Shown piece after piece: positions 45,025 to 54,089 of a DNA stretch of 61,178 nucleotides. The translations under genes and the position numbers were made by a program. This DNA comes from Pseudonocardiales bacterium (GTDB taxonomy: Bacteria > Actinomycetota > Actinomycetes > Mycobacteriales > Pseudonocardiaceae). Under the pieces are notes generated by a model. It did not search any database and had not been told where the DNA came from. It saw only the letters and a list, made by a program, of their open reading frames with translations. The DNA lies in the NCBI GenBank assembly GCA_019247305.1, contig JAFAPC010000102.1:1-61178 (forward strand). The letters are read 5' to 3'. Position 1 is the stretch's first letter. Each line of letters starts with the position of its first letter.

Positions 45025-45836
45025 CCAGGCACCGATCCGGGGCAGCTCCGGTGACCTACTGCACTCACTGCGGCATCCTGCGGGATCGGGAGGCCGGCAG
45101 CCGGTTCTGCCCCGGCTGCGGTGAGGGTGAGGGTGAGCAGGCGAGTGCGGCACGCTTCACCCGCCCTCGCACGCCGGGTCGATTCGTGCCCGCCCTGGCC
45201 GCGCTTGTCCTGGTCCTCGGGGGCGGCGGTGTCGCAGCGTGGGCGACATGGGCCCATCGCAGCGCCTCTCCCGCAATCCCCAGCCCTGCCACGCAGACTA
45301 ACCAGCCGCAGGCTACACCAGTTCCGCCTGAGCAGAGCGACCCGCCACCCACCGCCTCGGCCTTGCTGCGCACCGCCACGGCGACAGCTTCTTCCCACTC
45401 AGCTCGCGGTTATGATGCCAATGGAAAAGAATTTACCTACGAACCGGCGAAAGCCATCGACGGCCTGGCTGAGACTGCCTGGCGTTGCGATGGGAACGGT
45501 GTCGGTCAATGGTTAAAGATCGATTTTGGACGCACGGTAACCCTCACGAGTATTGGCATAATCCCCGGCTTCGCCAAGACTGACCCTGGGGACGGGACCG
45601 ACCGTTACGCGCAGAACTGGCGCATTTCCGAAGTCCAATACTCCTTCGATGACGGCAAGACATTCCGACAAACCTTTAACACCAGTGTTTCTGTGCGCTC
45701 TCCACAGACCAGGGACCTGCCGAGCATATCCACCAGTCAGGTGACGATCACCATTCTCAAAAGTGTGCCCGGGGAAGTCATCAATGGCTGGCGCTTCGAT
45801 CAGGCCGCGATCTCTGAGGTCGTCGTTTCGCCATGA
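45021..45836 (+). CDS. zinc-ribbon, single-pass protein with discoidin-like (F5/8 C) domain
   Basis: 271 aa; ATG 45021 overlaps the previous stop. A zinc ribbon at Cys14, Cys17, Cys31, Cys34, a membrane helix near 48-68, a Pro/Thr linker, then a beta-sandwich like the F5/8 type C (NADase-type glycan-binding) domain: KAIDGLAETAWRCDG, QWLKIDFGRTVTLTSIGI, VQYSFDDGKTF. The topology places the ribbon inside and the sugar-binding domain outside, suggesting cell-wall recognition, consistent with the amidase coupled downstream. Confidence 0.75.
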   Translation: MTRHRSGAAPVTYCTHCGILRDREAGSRFCPGCGEGEGEQASAARFTRPRTPGRFVPALAALVLVLGGGGVAAWATWAHRSASPAIPSPATQTNQPQATPVPPEQSDPPPTASALLRTATATASSHSARGYDANGKEFTYEPAKAIDGLAETAWRCDGNGVGQWLKIDFGRTVTLTSIGIIPGFAKTDPGDGTDRYAQNWRISEVQYSFDDGKTFRQTFNTSVSVRSPQTRDLPSISTSQVTITILKSVPGEVINGWRFDQAAISEVVVSP

Positions 45837-46702
45837 TGACGTTTCGCTGGCACACCACACAACAGGCAAGTCCCATAACCGCGTGGACGCCACCCGCCGT
45901 CTTGGTTCAGGTGCTACTCTGCTGCCTCGTTCCGCTCGCCGCGTGCGGGACAATCCCCCCGTCGAGCGCTCCCGCCGTCTGGCTGCCCAGCCAGTCACCG
46001 CGCGCGACACCCGCGGCCGCCAGCGTCGGCTCCGCACCATCCGAGACGCCAAACAAGATCACTGTGGTGCTTGACCCAGGGCACAACGGCGCCAACGCAG
46101 AGTATCCGGCGAAGATCAACCGCCAGGTTCCCAACGGCCGGGGCGGCACCAAGGCGTGCGACACCACCGGCACCTCCACCGAGGCCGGATACCCCGAGCA
46201 CGCCTTCGCCTGGGACGTCGCGCTCCGGGTCCGTGACGCGCTGGTCGCCCGCGGGGTGCAGGTGGTGCTGACCCGACCGGACGACGCCGGGGTCGGTCCC
46301 TGCGTGAACGACCGCGCCGCGATCGCGAACCAAGCCGGCGCCCGGGCGAAGGTCTCCATCCACGCCGACGGGGCCGCGCCATCCGGGCACGGTTTCCACG
46401 TTGCCTACGCCGACCCACCGGTGCACCCCAGCCAGGGGTCGCCGTCGATCGCCCTGGCCACCGCGCTGGTCAGAGCGTTGCGCGCGGGCGGCTTCCCGGC
46501 CGCTAACTACATCGGCTCCGGTGGGCTGTATCCCCGCTCGGACCTCGCCGGGCTGAATCTGTCCCAGATCCCGGCAGTGCTCCTCGAGTGCGCCAACATG
46601 CGCAACCCGCAGGAGGCCGCGCTGGTGTCCACCCCGGCGGGCCGGGCCCGCTACGCGGCGGCCATCACCGAGGGCATCATGGCCTGGCTCACCTCGCGCT
46701 GA
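45833..46702 (+). CDS. N-acetylmuramoyl-L-alanine amidase, lipoprotein
   Basis: 289 aa; ATG 45833 overlaps the previous stop (ATGA). The hydrophobic N-terminus ends in a lipobox LVPLAAC (Cys38). Amidase_3 zinc enzyme: VVLDPGHNG (first His), Glu in YPEHAFAW, SIHADGA (second His), and the late catalytic Glu in VLLECANMRN. It cleaves peptide stems from MurNAc at the outer membrane face. Similar to the Rv3717-type enzyme often found next to trxA in relatives; here it ends the zinc-ribbon operon instead. Confidence 0.9.
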   Translation: MMTFRWHTTQQASPITAWTPPAVLVQVLLCCLVPLAACGTIPPSSAPAVWLPSQSPRATPAAASVGSAPSETPNKITVVLDPGHNGANAEYPAKINRQVPNGRGGTKACDTTGTSTEAGYPEHAFAWDVALRVRDALVARGVQVVLTRPDDAGVGPCVNDRAAIANQAGARAKVSIHADGAAPSGHGFHVAYADPPVHPSQGSPSIALATALVRALRAGGFPAANYIGSGGLYPRSDLAGLNLSQIPAVLLECANMRNPQEAALVSTPAGRARYAAAITEGIMAWLTSR

Positions 46703-47007
46703 GTGCCCCATCGAGCGCTCGTTGTTCCCAGCTGCGTTGGTGATTCTGGACCGGTGAGCTGGCCTAACCCTGAGTATTCGTGTGGTCGCACGAACGATCA
46801 AGGCTAACAGAGTGCGGACGCACCGGCCGTGATACCAGCCGAGCAGGATTCGTGTTCGTTTCTGGTCCCGCAATGGCGGGGTGGATCGCCTGAAATTCTT
46901 CCTGGAGCAGCGGGGAGCTTTGCGCTCGGGTGTGATGCCGTGGTCGGGGTAGCGTCTAGCTGCCATTGGGAGCAGCTGGCAGGGCAGGGTGAGGGTGGGA
47001 GGAACAC
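46703..47007. promoter_or_regulatory. promoter region of the downstream TPR regulator
   Basis: A 305-bp spacer. It contains a perfect inverted repeat TTCGTG-tggtcg-CACGAA at 46777-46794, a possible operator. No tRNA or ORF recognised. Confidence 0.4.
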
Positions 47008-48639
47008 GTGCCGGACAACGCGCGCAGCCTGAGGCAGGAGCAGCTGTGGCTCACGGCTGATCTGCGGAATGCGGGCAAGACCTGGGTTGAGGTCGCCGCG
47101 GTTTTCCAGAGGCGGTATCGGGTGAATGCGCGGGTGGCGTTTCGGCTGGCGCACACCTGGAGCCAGCGGCAAGCCGCCGACGAGTGGAACCGGCGCTGGC
47201 CGGATGACCCGAAGACGTTCAAAAACTTCTCCTATTGGGAAATCTGGCCCAGCGCCACCGGCTATGCACCGTCGCTGTACGTTCTCACGAAACTGGCGCA
47301 GCTGTACGAGTGCAATGTGAGTGACCTGGTGATAGATCTGCCCGGCTTCCGGCACCACGACAGCGCCCACCACACAGTGGCGACACCACACGACCTCACA
47401 CTCAGCCAGCACGTGGAATCATTATTTATCGACCTTATCGGCCAGGAGGACAGTGGGGGTGGTATACTGTCGTCGTTGGTCCTGCCAGCGGGTGCCACCG
47501 ATTTGATGCACCGGCTGGAGGAGACCGACGTCGTAGAATTAGCGCAGGTTATTACTATGCTGACGCAAAAGCTCGGTTTCGGGGCGAACCGCCGCGAGCT
47601 CCTGTCCAAACTGGGCGCGGCAGCCACGCTCGCGGCCGCCGCACCGGTGGATGGTGTGCTGGATCCCGACGAGCGCGAACGGGTCACCCGCGTAGTGCAG
47701 GGCGTCGTGGGCTTCACCGAGCCCGCGCTGCGCTATTGCGAGGCGATGGCGGGCACTCTTGGTCACCAAGTCCAAGCGCTCGGCCCCCGGCTCGGGCTGC
47801 AGAATACCCTCGGCCATCGGGACGTCGCCCACCGTCTTGCTCACTCGGCGCCGCCGGAGCTTAGGCAACGCGCCCTCTCGGCGTATGCCGAACTGACGCA
47901 GCTCGCCGGCTGGATGTGCTTCAGTCTCGGTGATTGTCGCGGCGCCCAGCATTACTATGACGACGCCCGCGCCGCTGCACACGACGCGCAGAACATCGAC
48001 TTGCTCGCCTATACCTTGAGCGACATGAGCTATCTTGCCACCTGGCAAGGCAAGCCCCGGGTCGGCCTTGACCACGCGATTGTCGCGCAATCATGGGCCG
48101 CGCAGACCAACAATCCGCGAGTTGCGGGGTGCATCGCCGTTGCGACGGCGCGAGCGTTTGGGGCCGACCGGCAGGAGAATGTCTGCCGAAAGCAGCTGGA
48201 CGTCGCGCAGGCCACGCTGGCCAGGATCGAGGATGACGCTGACGACCCCCGGTGGCACTGCTTTTTTAACGAGGCGGCTTTCTGGGGGAGGATGAGCCAG
48301 TGCGCCTTGTGGTTGGGTGCGCCCGAGCGGGCTCTGGAAACAGCGTCGAAATCACTCGCGATCCATGACCCGACCGACATCCATGACCTTGCCTTCACGA
48401 TGCTCTTCCAAGCTGAGGCGTTCATCCAGATACGCGAGATCGACGAAGCCAGCCGGGTCCTTGGCAAGGTGGTCACGCTCACCGCTACCCACACCTCGTC
48501 CCGCCTGCACCAACGCACCACCGACATGCGGGCGACGCTGGCCCCGTGGCAGCACAGCAGGCCAGTACGGGAGCTGGACGACCTCATCGCGGCCTACTCT
48601 CCCCCACCCCGCAACACCCGCACCACAGAACGCGGGTAG
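47008..48639 (+). CDS. XRE-like regulator with TPR-like C-terminus
   Basis: 543 aa from GTG 47008 (GGGAGGAA upstream). The N-terminus ([22 protein letters not shown], split) and NFSYWEIWP form the HTH-like part of the actinomycete type often annotated as a helix-turn-helix regulator, followed by an alanine-rich hydrophobic stretch ([20 protein letters not shown]) and TPR-like helices. Related to the product of 39336-40799. Targets unknown. Confidence 0.82.
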   Translation: MPDNARSLRQEQLWLTADLRNAGKTWVEVAAVFQRRYRVNARVAFRLAHTWSQRQAADEWNRRWPDDPKTFKNFSYWEIWPSATGYAPSLYVLTKLAQLYECNVSDLVIDLPGFRHHDSAHHTVATPHDLTLSQHVESLFIDLIGQEDSGGGILSSLVLPAGATDLMHRLEETDVVELAQVITMLTQKLGFGANRRELLSKLGAAATLAAAAPVDGVLDPDERERVTRVVQGVVGFTEPALRYCEAMAGTLGHQVQALGPRLGLQNTLGHRDVAHRLAHSAPPELRQRALSAYAELTQLAGWMCFSLGDCRGAQHYYDDARAAAHDAQNIDLLAYTLSDMSYLATWQGKPRVGLDHAIVAQSWAAQTNNPRVAGCIAVATARAFGADRQENVCRKQLDVAQATLARIEDDADDPRWHCFFNEAAFWGRMSQCALWLGAPERALETASKSLAIHDPTDIHDLAFTMLFQAEAFIQIREIDEASRVLGKVVTLTATHTSSRLHQRTTDMRATLAPWQHSRPVRELDDLIAAYSPPPRNTRTTERG

Positions 48640-48929
48640 TACCAGCACGCAAGATGCCCATGACGATTGTCCCAAGGACGCGTCACCGTTGGTGACGATC
48701 ACGATCGGGCCCGGACCGGGAGTCAGGGCGACGGCAAAGTCGGGAAGCATCGGCGAGCGGGCGGCCGGGAGTAACGCCCCGCGCCCACCTGACCAAACAT
48801 CCCAAGACAAACCTCCCCGACCAACACCAAGACCATCGGGGAACTACGCCACGTCACGACGCACCAACCTCAGCACACACCGGCTGAATGTTTGCCCCAC
48901 TCGGTGTCGAAATGCGGCGGCTGGCGACG
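48640..48929. other. spacer without a supportable gene
   Basis: About 290 bp after the regulator gene. It includes a small palindrome GTCACCGTTGGTGAC near 48682. Short open frames lack ribosome sites. Confidence 0.35.
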
Positions 48930-49088
48930 TCACACCGCGTCGGCCTCCGGGTCAGGGTTGGCTTCGGCGATCGCGGCGTGGAACTCAGCCTCGAACCGGG
49001 TACCGGCCTGGGAATCGCGCAGGAGGAGGGCCTCGCGGACGGCCGGGCCGGTGCGGTCGATCCCTGTGGTGACGGTGAGGGTAGCCAT
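48930..49088 (-). CDS. DUF6247-like small protein, possibly truncated
   Basis: 52 aa from ATG 49088. The segment GPAVREALL...RFEAEFHAAIAEA resembles the start of DUF6247 proteins, antitoxin-like partners of small RelE-type toxins, but the usual C-terminal half is missing and no toxin gene follows. Probably a remnant. Confidence 0.3.
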   Translation of the reverse strand: MATLTVTTGIDRTGPAVREALLLRDSQAGTRFEAEFHAAIAEANPDPEADAV

Positions 49089-49229
49089 CACTGGATTATG
49101 CGGGGTACCGCGCTGCCCGCCGGTGCCGGCACGCCGACGCACTGCGTCGGTGCCGCCGCAATCGCGCCTCGTAGCGACTAATCCCCTGATGTGCGGCAAT
49201 TTTCACTCCATGTGATGGTGGAAACTGTG

Positions 49230-49346
49230 TGCCGCGGCGAATCATTGGTATGCTGCGCGGCCGAGTGTGGCGGTAGTGCTCTCACCACTTGACACCGCCA
49301 CCGCAGGGGTTTCTCTTCAGAGGTTTTTCGCTAAGAGAGGATATCT
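49230..49346 (+). promoter_or_regulatory. structured 5' leader of the TerC gene
   Basis: Two consecutive inverted repeats precede the GTG at 49347: TGTGGCGGT / ACCGCCAC (about 49266-49303) and TCTCTT / AAGAGA (about 49312-49338), the second next to the GAGAGGATA ribosome site. TerC-type genes are often under metal riboswitches, but I do not see the conserved yybP-ykoY core, so only a hairpin leader is claimed. Confidence 0.35.
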
Positions 49347-50387
49347 GTGCGCATTCCCACATGGGTGTGGCTGGCGACCAGCGTAGGCATAGTCATCATC
49401 ATGGCCCTCGACCTCGTCATCGTCGATCGGCGTCGTCTCCAGTTCACGCCCCGCGCTGCGGCCCGTTGGATATTCCTGTCGGTCCTTGTCGTCGCGCTCT
49501 TTTGCCTGGTCATCTGGATGACCTTGGGTGGTCGATACGCGGGTGAATTCCTAAGCGTCTACCTGGCCGAATACTCGTTGAGTGCCGACAACCTGTTCGT
49601 CCTCATGCTCATCGTGTCAACGTTCGCGGTGCCCGAGACCCACCATCATCGAGTGCTGGTAACCGGGATGATGCTGGCGCTCTTGTTGCGCGCAGCGGCG
49701 ATCGCGCTGGGGGTCACCGTCGTCCACCTGTTCGGTTGGGTCTTCTACTTGTTCGGGGTGTTCCTTATCTATACGGCACGGAAAGTGATCACCGTCAGTG
49801 GTGAGGCGGACGAGGAGTACACCGAGAACGTCATGCTTCGCACGGCACGAGCGGTCCTGCCGGTGACGGGTAATTACCACGGCTGCCGGCTGGTCCTGTG
49901 GCGGGGCGGGAAGATCTGGGTCACTCCGCTGCTCATCGTCATCATCGCCATCGGCACTACCGACCTGCTCTTTGCCCTGGACTCCATCCCGGCGGCCTTC
50001 GGGCTCACCACCGAACCCTTCCTGATCCTCACCGCCAACGCTTTCGCGCTAACCGGGCTGCGGCAGCTGTATTTCCTGATCGGCGGCCTGGTGAACAAAC
50101 TGGTCTACCTCCGCTACGGCCTGGCGGTGATCCTGGGCTTCATTGGTGTCAAGCTCATCCTGGACACCTTGCATGACAACGACCTACCCTTTCTCAACAA
50201 TGGTCAACCCGTGCCGGTACCAACGGTGACTAGTGTCATATCCCTGGCGGTGATCGTGAGCACGCTCCTGGTGGCCGCGCTGGCCAGCGTCTGGAAAACC
50301 CGGCGCATCGCCAAACGCACCCAACCCCACCCACCTGCGCCCCAAACACCAGCCGAGCCTCTGGCGGGTCCCACATCGGGAGCGTGA
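49347..50387 (+). CDS. TerC family membrane protein
   Basis: 346 aa from GTG 49347. Eight to nine membrane helices with the TerC signatures: EYSLSADNLFVLMLI (acidic residues in the membrane), TTDLLFALDSIPAAFGLT, and FALTGLRQLYFLIGGL. TerC/Alx proteins export Mn2+ or supply metal to secreted proteins, and are tied to tellurite resistance. The cytoplasmic C-tail is Pro-rich. No ter operon is adjacent, but a TerB-like gene lies at 60511-60999. Confidence 0.9.
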   Translation: MRIPTWVWLATSVGIVIIMALDLVIVDRRRLQFTPRAAARWIFLSVLVVALFCLVIWMTLGGRYAGEFLSVYLAEYSLSADNLFVLMLIVSTFAVPETHHHRVLVTGMMLALLLRAAAIALGVTVVHLFGWVFYLFGVFLIYTARKVITVSGEADEEYTENVMLRTARAVLPVTGNYHGCRLVLWRGGKIWVTPLLIVIIAIGTTDLLFALDSIPAAFGLTTEPFLILTANAFALTGLRQLYFLIGGLVNKLVYLRYGLAVILGFIGVKLILDTLHDNDLPFLNNGQPVPVPTVTSVISLAVIVSTLLVAALASVWKTRRIAKRTQPHPPAPQTPAEPLAGPTSGA

Positions 50388-50430
50388 GGCGAGACGAGTC
50401 GCCCAGGAGATTACGGCCTTACCGTCGCGC

Positions 50431-50597
50431 CGCCGAATTCGACACCAGGGCGGTGGAGGTGTAACGACGACAGCCCTGGAGGCTTATGCAAAACTCGGAG
50501 ACGAGCTCTGTGATCATGTCGCTGACCTGCGGGGACGCCAATTTTTGATCATGTTCTCAAGGGGTTTTGCATAAGCCTCCTGGTGTCGAATTCGGCG
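50431..50597. repeat. hairpin split by a MITE
   Basis: Perfect 19-bp outer arms, CGCCGAATTCGACACCAGG at 50431-50449 and its complement at 50579-50597. Removing the MITE (50480-50578) and one target copy gives CCAGGG...CCCTGG extended arms around a 24-nt loop, i.e. an intact hairpin. It follows the TerC gene and may have been its terminator. Confidence 0.85.
50480..50578. mobile_element. 99-bp MITE copy 1
   Basis: Ends AGGCTTATGCAAAAC and the exact complement GTTTTGCATAAGCCT; flanked by the 5-bp target duplication CCTGG (50475-50479 and 50579-50583). No ORF. A second copy with about 10 differences begins at 61087 and runs off the window. Confidence 0.92.
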
Positions 50598-50646
50598 ACA
50601 CGAGAACGCTGCGTTAGCTCATCGAGACCATCAATGGTGACATGAC

Positions 50647-50816
50647 AACGCGGAGGCGCAGGCCGAGCGGTTTGCGCCGGAGAGCGATCCACCCTGGTTG
50701 TACTGGGTAATTCCAGCGGGAATCATGGCCAATGCGGGCCGGTGTCTGCTGCGACTGGGGCAGCCTGGTCTGGCCGGCCACGTCCGCGCCGGACACGAAG
50801 TCACTGATCTTCCTGG
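50647..50816 (+). pseudogene. remnant of a TPR-type regulator
   Basis: One frame reads AERFAPESDPPWLYWVIPAG and IMANAGRCLLRLGQPGLAGH, very like the helical repeats near the C-terminus of actinomycete XRE-TPR regulators. No start codon or upstream half is present, and the following gene lies on the other strand. Interpreted as a degraded gene fragment. Confidence 0.4.
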
Positions 50817-51217
50817 TGCCCGTCTTGCTGGCTAATGAGTGTGTTCAGCAGGCCGGCGATCTGCTCGAGGCCAGCGGCGGTGCCGTCCAGCCGGCCGCGC
50901 ATCTCAGCAAACCCGCGATCTACTTGGGCAAACGCGCGATCAACCTGGGCGAAGCCGTCCTCGACTCGTTTCCGCAGGTCGGTCAGGTCTTCACGGAGGT
51001 CGGTTAGGTCTTCGCGCATCGCGTTGAAGCTGGATGTGGTGGCCTGCCGGAAGTCGCGAATCTCGCCCCGAATCTGCTCGACGTCGCGGTCAGCGCCGCC
51101 AGCCAGCACGCGGGCGGCTGCCGCGTCCTGCTCGCTGTGCTGGACCCGTTCGGCCAGCTCGCTGACCCGTGTCTCCAGCGCGGACAGCCGAGCCTCGACA
51201 TCGGAGGGGTGAGCCAT
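50801..51217 (-). CDS. coiled-coil protein of unknown function
   Basis: 138 aa from ATG 51217. Entirely heptad-like: DVEARLSALETRVSELAERV, then the near-repeats DLREDLTDLRKRV and AQVDRAFAQVDRGFAEM, and a conserved end LEQIAGLLNTLIS. The frameshifted relative at 3279-3621 has the same beginning and end. It lies 61 bp downstream of the NACHT gene on the same strand, so it is likely cotranscribed with it. Confidence 0.75.
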   Translation of the reverse strand: MAHPSDVEARLSALETRVSELAERVQHSEQDAAAARVLAGGADRDVEQIRGEIRDFRQATTSSFNAMREDLTDLREDLTDLRKRVEDGFAQVDRAFAQVDRGFAEMRGRLDGTAAGLEQIAGLLNTLISQQDGHQEDQ

Positions 51218-51278
51218 GAGCCGCAGTGTAGCGGCCACAGAGAAGGGCACGTAGGGGTGCCGCAAGTCGCGGGCGGGC

Positions 51279-53624
51279 TCAGCTCGATGGCGTCGGTAGG
51301 CTCTTTTGAGTGCTCGGATCACTGTGTGCGAGGTGCTCCTGCACCCGGGCATGGCGGAATTGGTACGTTGCGCCGGACTGGCGCAGCACTTCCCTGCGAT
51401 GGGCATCCTCCAGGAATCGCATCAGCCGCCACGGCAGCTCACCGCGCAGGGCCAGCCAGATCCGGCTGAGCGTATAGACGCCCCACGCCCGGGACAGCAC
51501 GCCCAGGCCTCCGACGATAAGTCCGACGGCAAGCCCGAGGATTACCCCAAGAATCTCGTGCGACCCGGGGTGGGACAGTTCGAACGCGAGGCCACCGCCG
51601 ACGGCGTTGGTGAGGGCGAGCACGAGGCCACCACCGACGGCGTTGGTGAGGGCGAAGATGAAGCCACCCACGCGCCCATACGCCCGGCCACCCACGATCC
51701 CAGCTGCGAGGCTGCCCATCAGCCCACGGACCAGGATCGCTCCACCGCCACCGATGACGCCGAACGCAAGTCCAGGGGGGAACCTGACCAGGAGACCCTC
51801 CGCGAGCCCGAACGGTAGCGCCGCTACCAGGCTGAATGCGTACGCGGCCGTGCGGTCCTGCTGCAGGACGACTCCCGGACTGGATACCTTTGCCACCTCG
51901 GCGGGGATGTCCAGCCACACCGGCGTCGCGAGCGCGCACCCAAACACCACCCCGACCGCGAGCACCCATCCGAGCGGGAGGCCACACCCGGAACCGACAC
52001 CGACACCCAGCGCAAGGCCGAGCACGAGCCAACGAAGGAACGGCACCAGCGTTCCCCGGAATCGCATTTCGATTTGCACCGGTTCCGGCCGCTGTCTCAC
52101 GCCGTAGGCGAGACCGGTCACCAGGCCTGAAAGAGAACCGCCATAGAGAGCATACAGGAGGCCCTCAAAGCGGTGAGTGGTGTGAATGACACCCATCCCG
52201 GCGAGGACATTCATGAACCCGACATTCATGAACCCGACGAGCACCCCGAGGGGGAGCCCGACGGATATCCCGCGGGTCGATCTAGGAATGGTGTCGACTA
52301 ACTGCCACCACGCCAGGTCCCCGGTGTCACAGTGGCGGGCGAGGAACGTCAACCACCGGAGGGCTTGATCTGGCGAATACTGTTTCTGCGCTGAGGTCGA
52401 TGGTGTTCCCGGTGGGGAGGGAGAATCCTGATAAGCAGCGGGAATGAACTCCTCGAGCAGGTGGTATTCGACCGCGGCCTGGTCGGGAAGATCGAGCAGC
52501 TGATTAGGATGATCAGAAGCGGGGGCAGCGTAGCCGGTTCTGGCCAGACTGACCATGAGCGGGTTGGTCAACGCTTGCGCCAGTGGTCGGTCAGGCTGCA
52601 CGCGTAGCTGGTCCAGCACGGGACGCCAGCGGTCTGGGGCCGATGGCCCCGTCGCCATCAGGAAGGCCGCCGCGTCGTCCAGCTCGACGGGTTCGATCTC
52701 CAGCACAGTCGCACGCGTTAGGGTCTCGCCACTCCTGCGAACCGCGGTCTCGTACTCGTCGCCGCGGCAGGTCACCACCAACGGGTACTTCTCGTTAGTG
52801 ACGGCAGTATCGAGGGCGGCGATGGCTTGCGGTAGCAGTGCTGCGGGCATCTCGTCCAAGCCGTCTAGGACCGCCATGACCCGTTCCTGGATGACCATCT
52901 GCTCGGCCGCGTTGGGGCCGTAGCGGTCCTGGTTGGCCAGCGCCGGGTACTCCTCGAGGATCCTTCGCGCTAGCCAGGTGTGCAGGTGCTCGGTGCGGGG
53001 ATCCCAGGACGACGCGCTGAGCAGCACCGGCACCGGCTCGCCAGGCACCAGACTGTCCAGCAGACTGAGGGTGAACAGCAGCGCCAGCACGGTCTTCCCC
53101 GCGCCGGGAGCCCCCAGGACCACCAGCTGCCGGGCCTGGAGCGTGCGGAACAACGTGAGGACGTGGGGCACGTCGTGGTCGCGTTGTTCCGCAGGCTCCG
53201 GGCGGCCCGGCACCACATCCTCGGGCAACACTGCCGCCACCGGCCGAGCAGTGCGCGACAACCGGATGCGGATCGGCTCGCGACGTCGCAGGGACCGCAC
53301 CGCCGCCTCCTGCCTCCATTGGTGATGCACCACCTCGGCGAGGTCGGTCACCGCCTGGTCCAGCTGATCCGATCTGGCCGGTTGCCCCACAGCGGGGGGC
53401 TGTCCCGACCGCCACGTCACGAGAGTGACCAGCGCAAGCGCGATAGCCAGACTGGTGCCGAACACCGACGCCCAGCTAGCGGCCCGCGCCACACCCTGGG
53501 TGAGCAGGACCACAGCCAGCCACACCAGCCCAGCCAGCAACACCAGCAGCCCAGCCCCGACCGCGAAACGCAGACCACGGTCTTTTCGCCCTCGGGTGTG
53601 CACGGGGCGCATTCTGCCCGCCAC
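51279..53624 (-). CDS. NACHT NTPase with polytopic membrane C-terminus
   Basis: 781 aa, start near 53624. Two membrane helices lie at residues 19-40 and 48-68; then a NACHT domain (Walker A LGAPGAGKTVLALL, Walker B VMAVLDGLDEMP, sensor VVTCRGDEYE). The C-terminal half has about eight hydrophobic segments with glycine-rich repeats (ALTNAVGGGL occurs twice, GFMNV twice), and ends in a soluble EDAHRREVLRQSGATYQFRH. NACHT proteins are STAND ATPases, many of them antiphage sensors; the membrane end could be the effector. A coiled-coil gene follows. Confidence 0.88.
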   Translation of the reverse strand: MAGRMRPVHTRGRKDRGLRFAVGAGLLVLLAGLVWLAVVLLTQGVARAASWASVFGTSLAIALALVTLVTWRSGQPPAVGQPARSDQLDQAVTDLAEVVHHQWRQEAAVRSLRRREPIRIRLSRTARPVAAVLPEDVVPGRPEPAEQRDHDVPHVLTLFRTLQARQLVVLGAPGAGKTVLALLFTLSLLDSLVPGEPVPVLLSASSWDPRTEHLHTWLARRILEEYPALANQDRYGPNAAEQMVIQERVMAVLDGLDEMPAALLPQAIAALDTAVTNEKYPLVVTCRGDEYETAVRRSGETLTRATVLEIEPVELDDAAAFLMATGPSAPDRWRPVLDQLRVQPDRPLAQALTNPLMVSLARTGYAAPASDHPNQLLDLPDQAAVEYHLLEEFIPAAYQDSPSPPGTPSTSAQKQYSPDQALRWLTFLARHCDTGDLAWWQLVDTIPRSTRGISVGLPLGVLVGFMNVGFMNVLAGMGVIHTTHRFEGLLYALYGGSLSGLVTGLAYGVRQRPEPVQIEMRFRGTLVPFLRWLVLGLALGVGVGSGCGLPLGWVLAVGVVFGCALATPVWLDIPAEVAKVSSPGVVLQQDRTAAYAFSLVAALPFGLAEGLLVRFPPGLAFGVIGGGGAILVRGLMGSLAAGIVGGRAYGRVGGFIFALTNAVGGGLVLALTNAVGGGLAFELSHPGSHEILGVILGLAVGLIVGGLGVLSRAWGVYTLSRIWLALRGELPWRLMRFLEDAHRREVLRQSGATYQFRHARVQEHLAHSDPSTQKSLPTPSS

Positions 53625-54089
53625 CGTTCGCGACCGGCTAACACCCGTCTCGCTGGAAACCCGGCTGGGAGCCCACCACCTCCACGATCGCCACTAACGC
53701 CGTCGACCCCGGCATGGCGGCCGCGGTGCAGGATGCGCCACAGCCAGCCGAGCCGGTGATGACGCGCACGCCGAGCCGGGCGCGCGGGCTGCTGCGCCGC
53801 CGCCAGCACTTCGGTGCACTCGGGGCACGGTCGGCCGACTGGCGCGACCATCGCCGCGGCCACCATGAGATAACCGCAGAGCGCCTGATACTGCCCGGCC
53901 CGGGCGACCAGCGGTCACATCCTCATCAGTCACCTCATGCGCTGATGGGGGCCGGCCGCCGGGAGCCGCAGGGGGTCGGTGCTCAACCGGTGGCAGGCCG
54001 GGGAGGGGTGGGCGGTGCGTTGTCGCGGGAACCTCCCGGCCGGCGGGCCTGAGCACAAGCCTGCTTAGCGCGAGGCCCAACGGGCTGAT
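53625..54089. other. spacer with a possible broken CxxC-protein gene
   Basis: On the minus strand the frame around 53800-53905 reads ALCGYLMVAAAMVAPVGRP followed by CPEC, a pattern seen in small actinomycete proteins with two CxxC-like pairs. It has no good start, since stops lie just upstream, and its open tail overlaps the NACHT gene start. Probably a fragment; otherwise nothing is recognised. Confidence 0.3.

Noticed and set aside
48352..48810. 152-aa minus-strand ORF at the end of the TPR regulator
   Set aside because: Mostly antisense to the regulator coding region, no domain and no ribosome site.
49200..49346. Manganese (yybP-ykoY) riboswitch before terC
   Set aside because: The conserved loop sequences of that riboswitch are not visible; only generic inverted repeats are.
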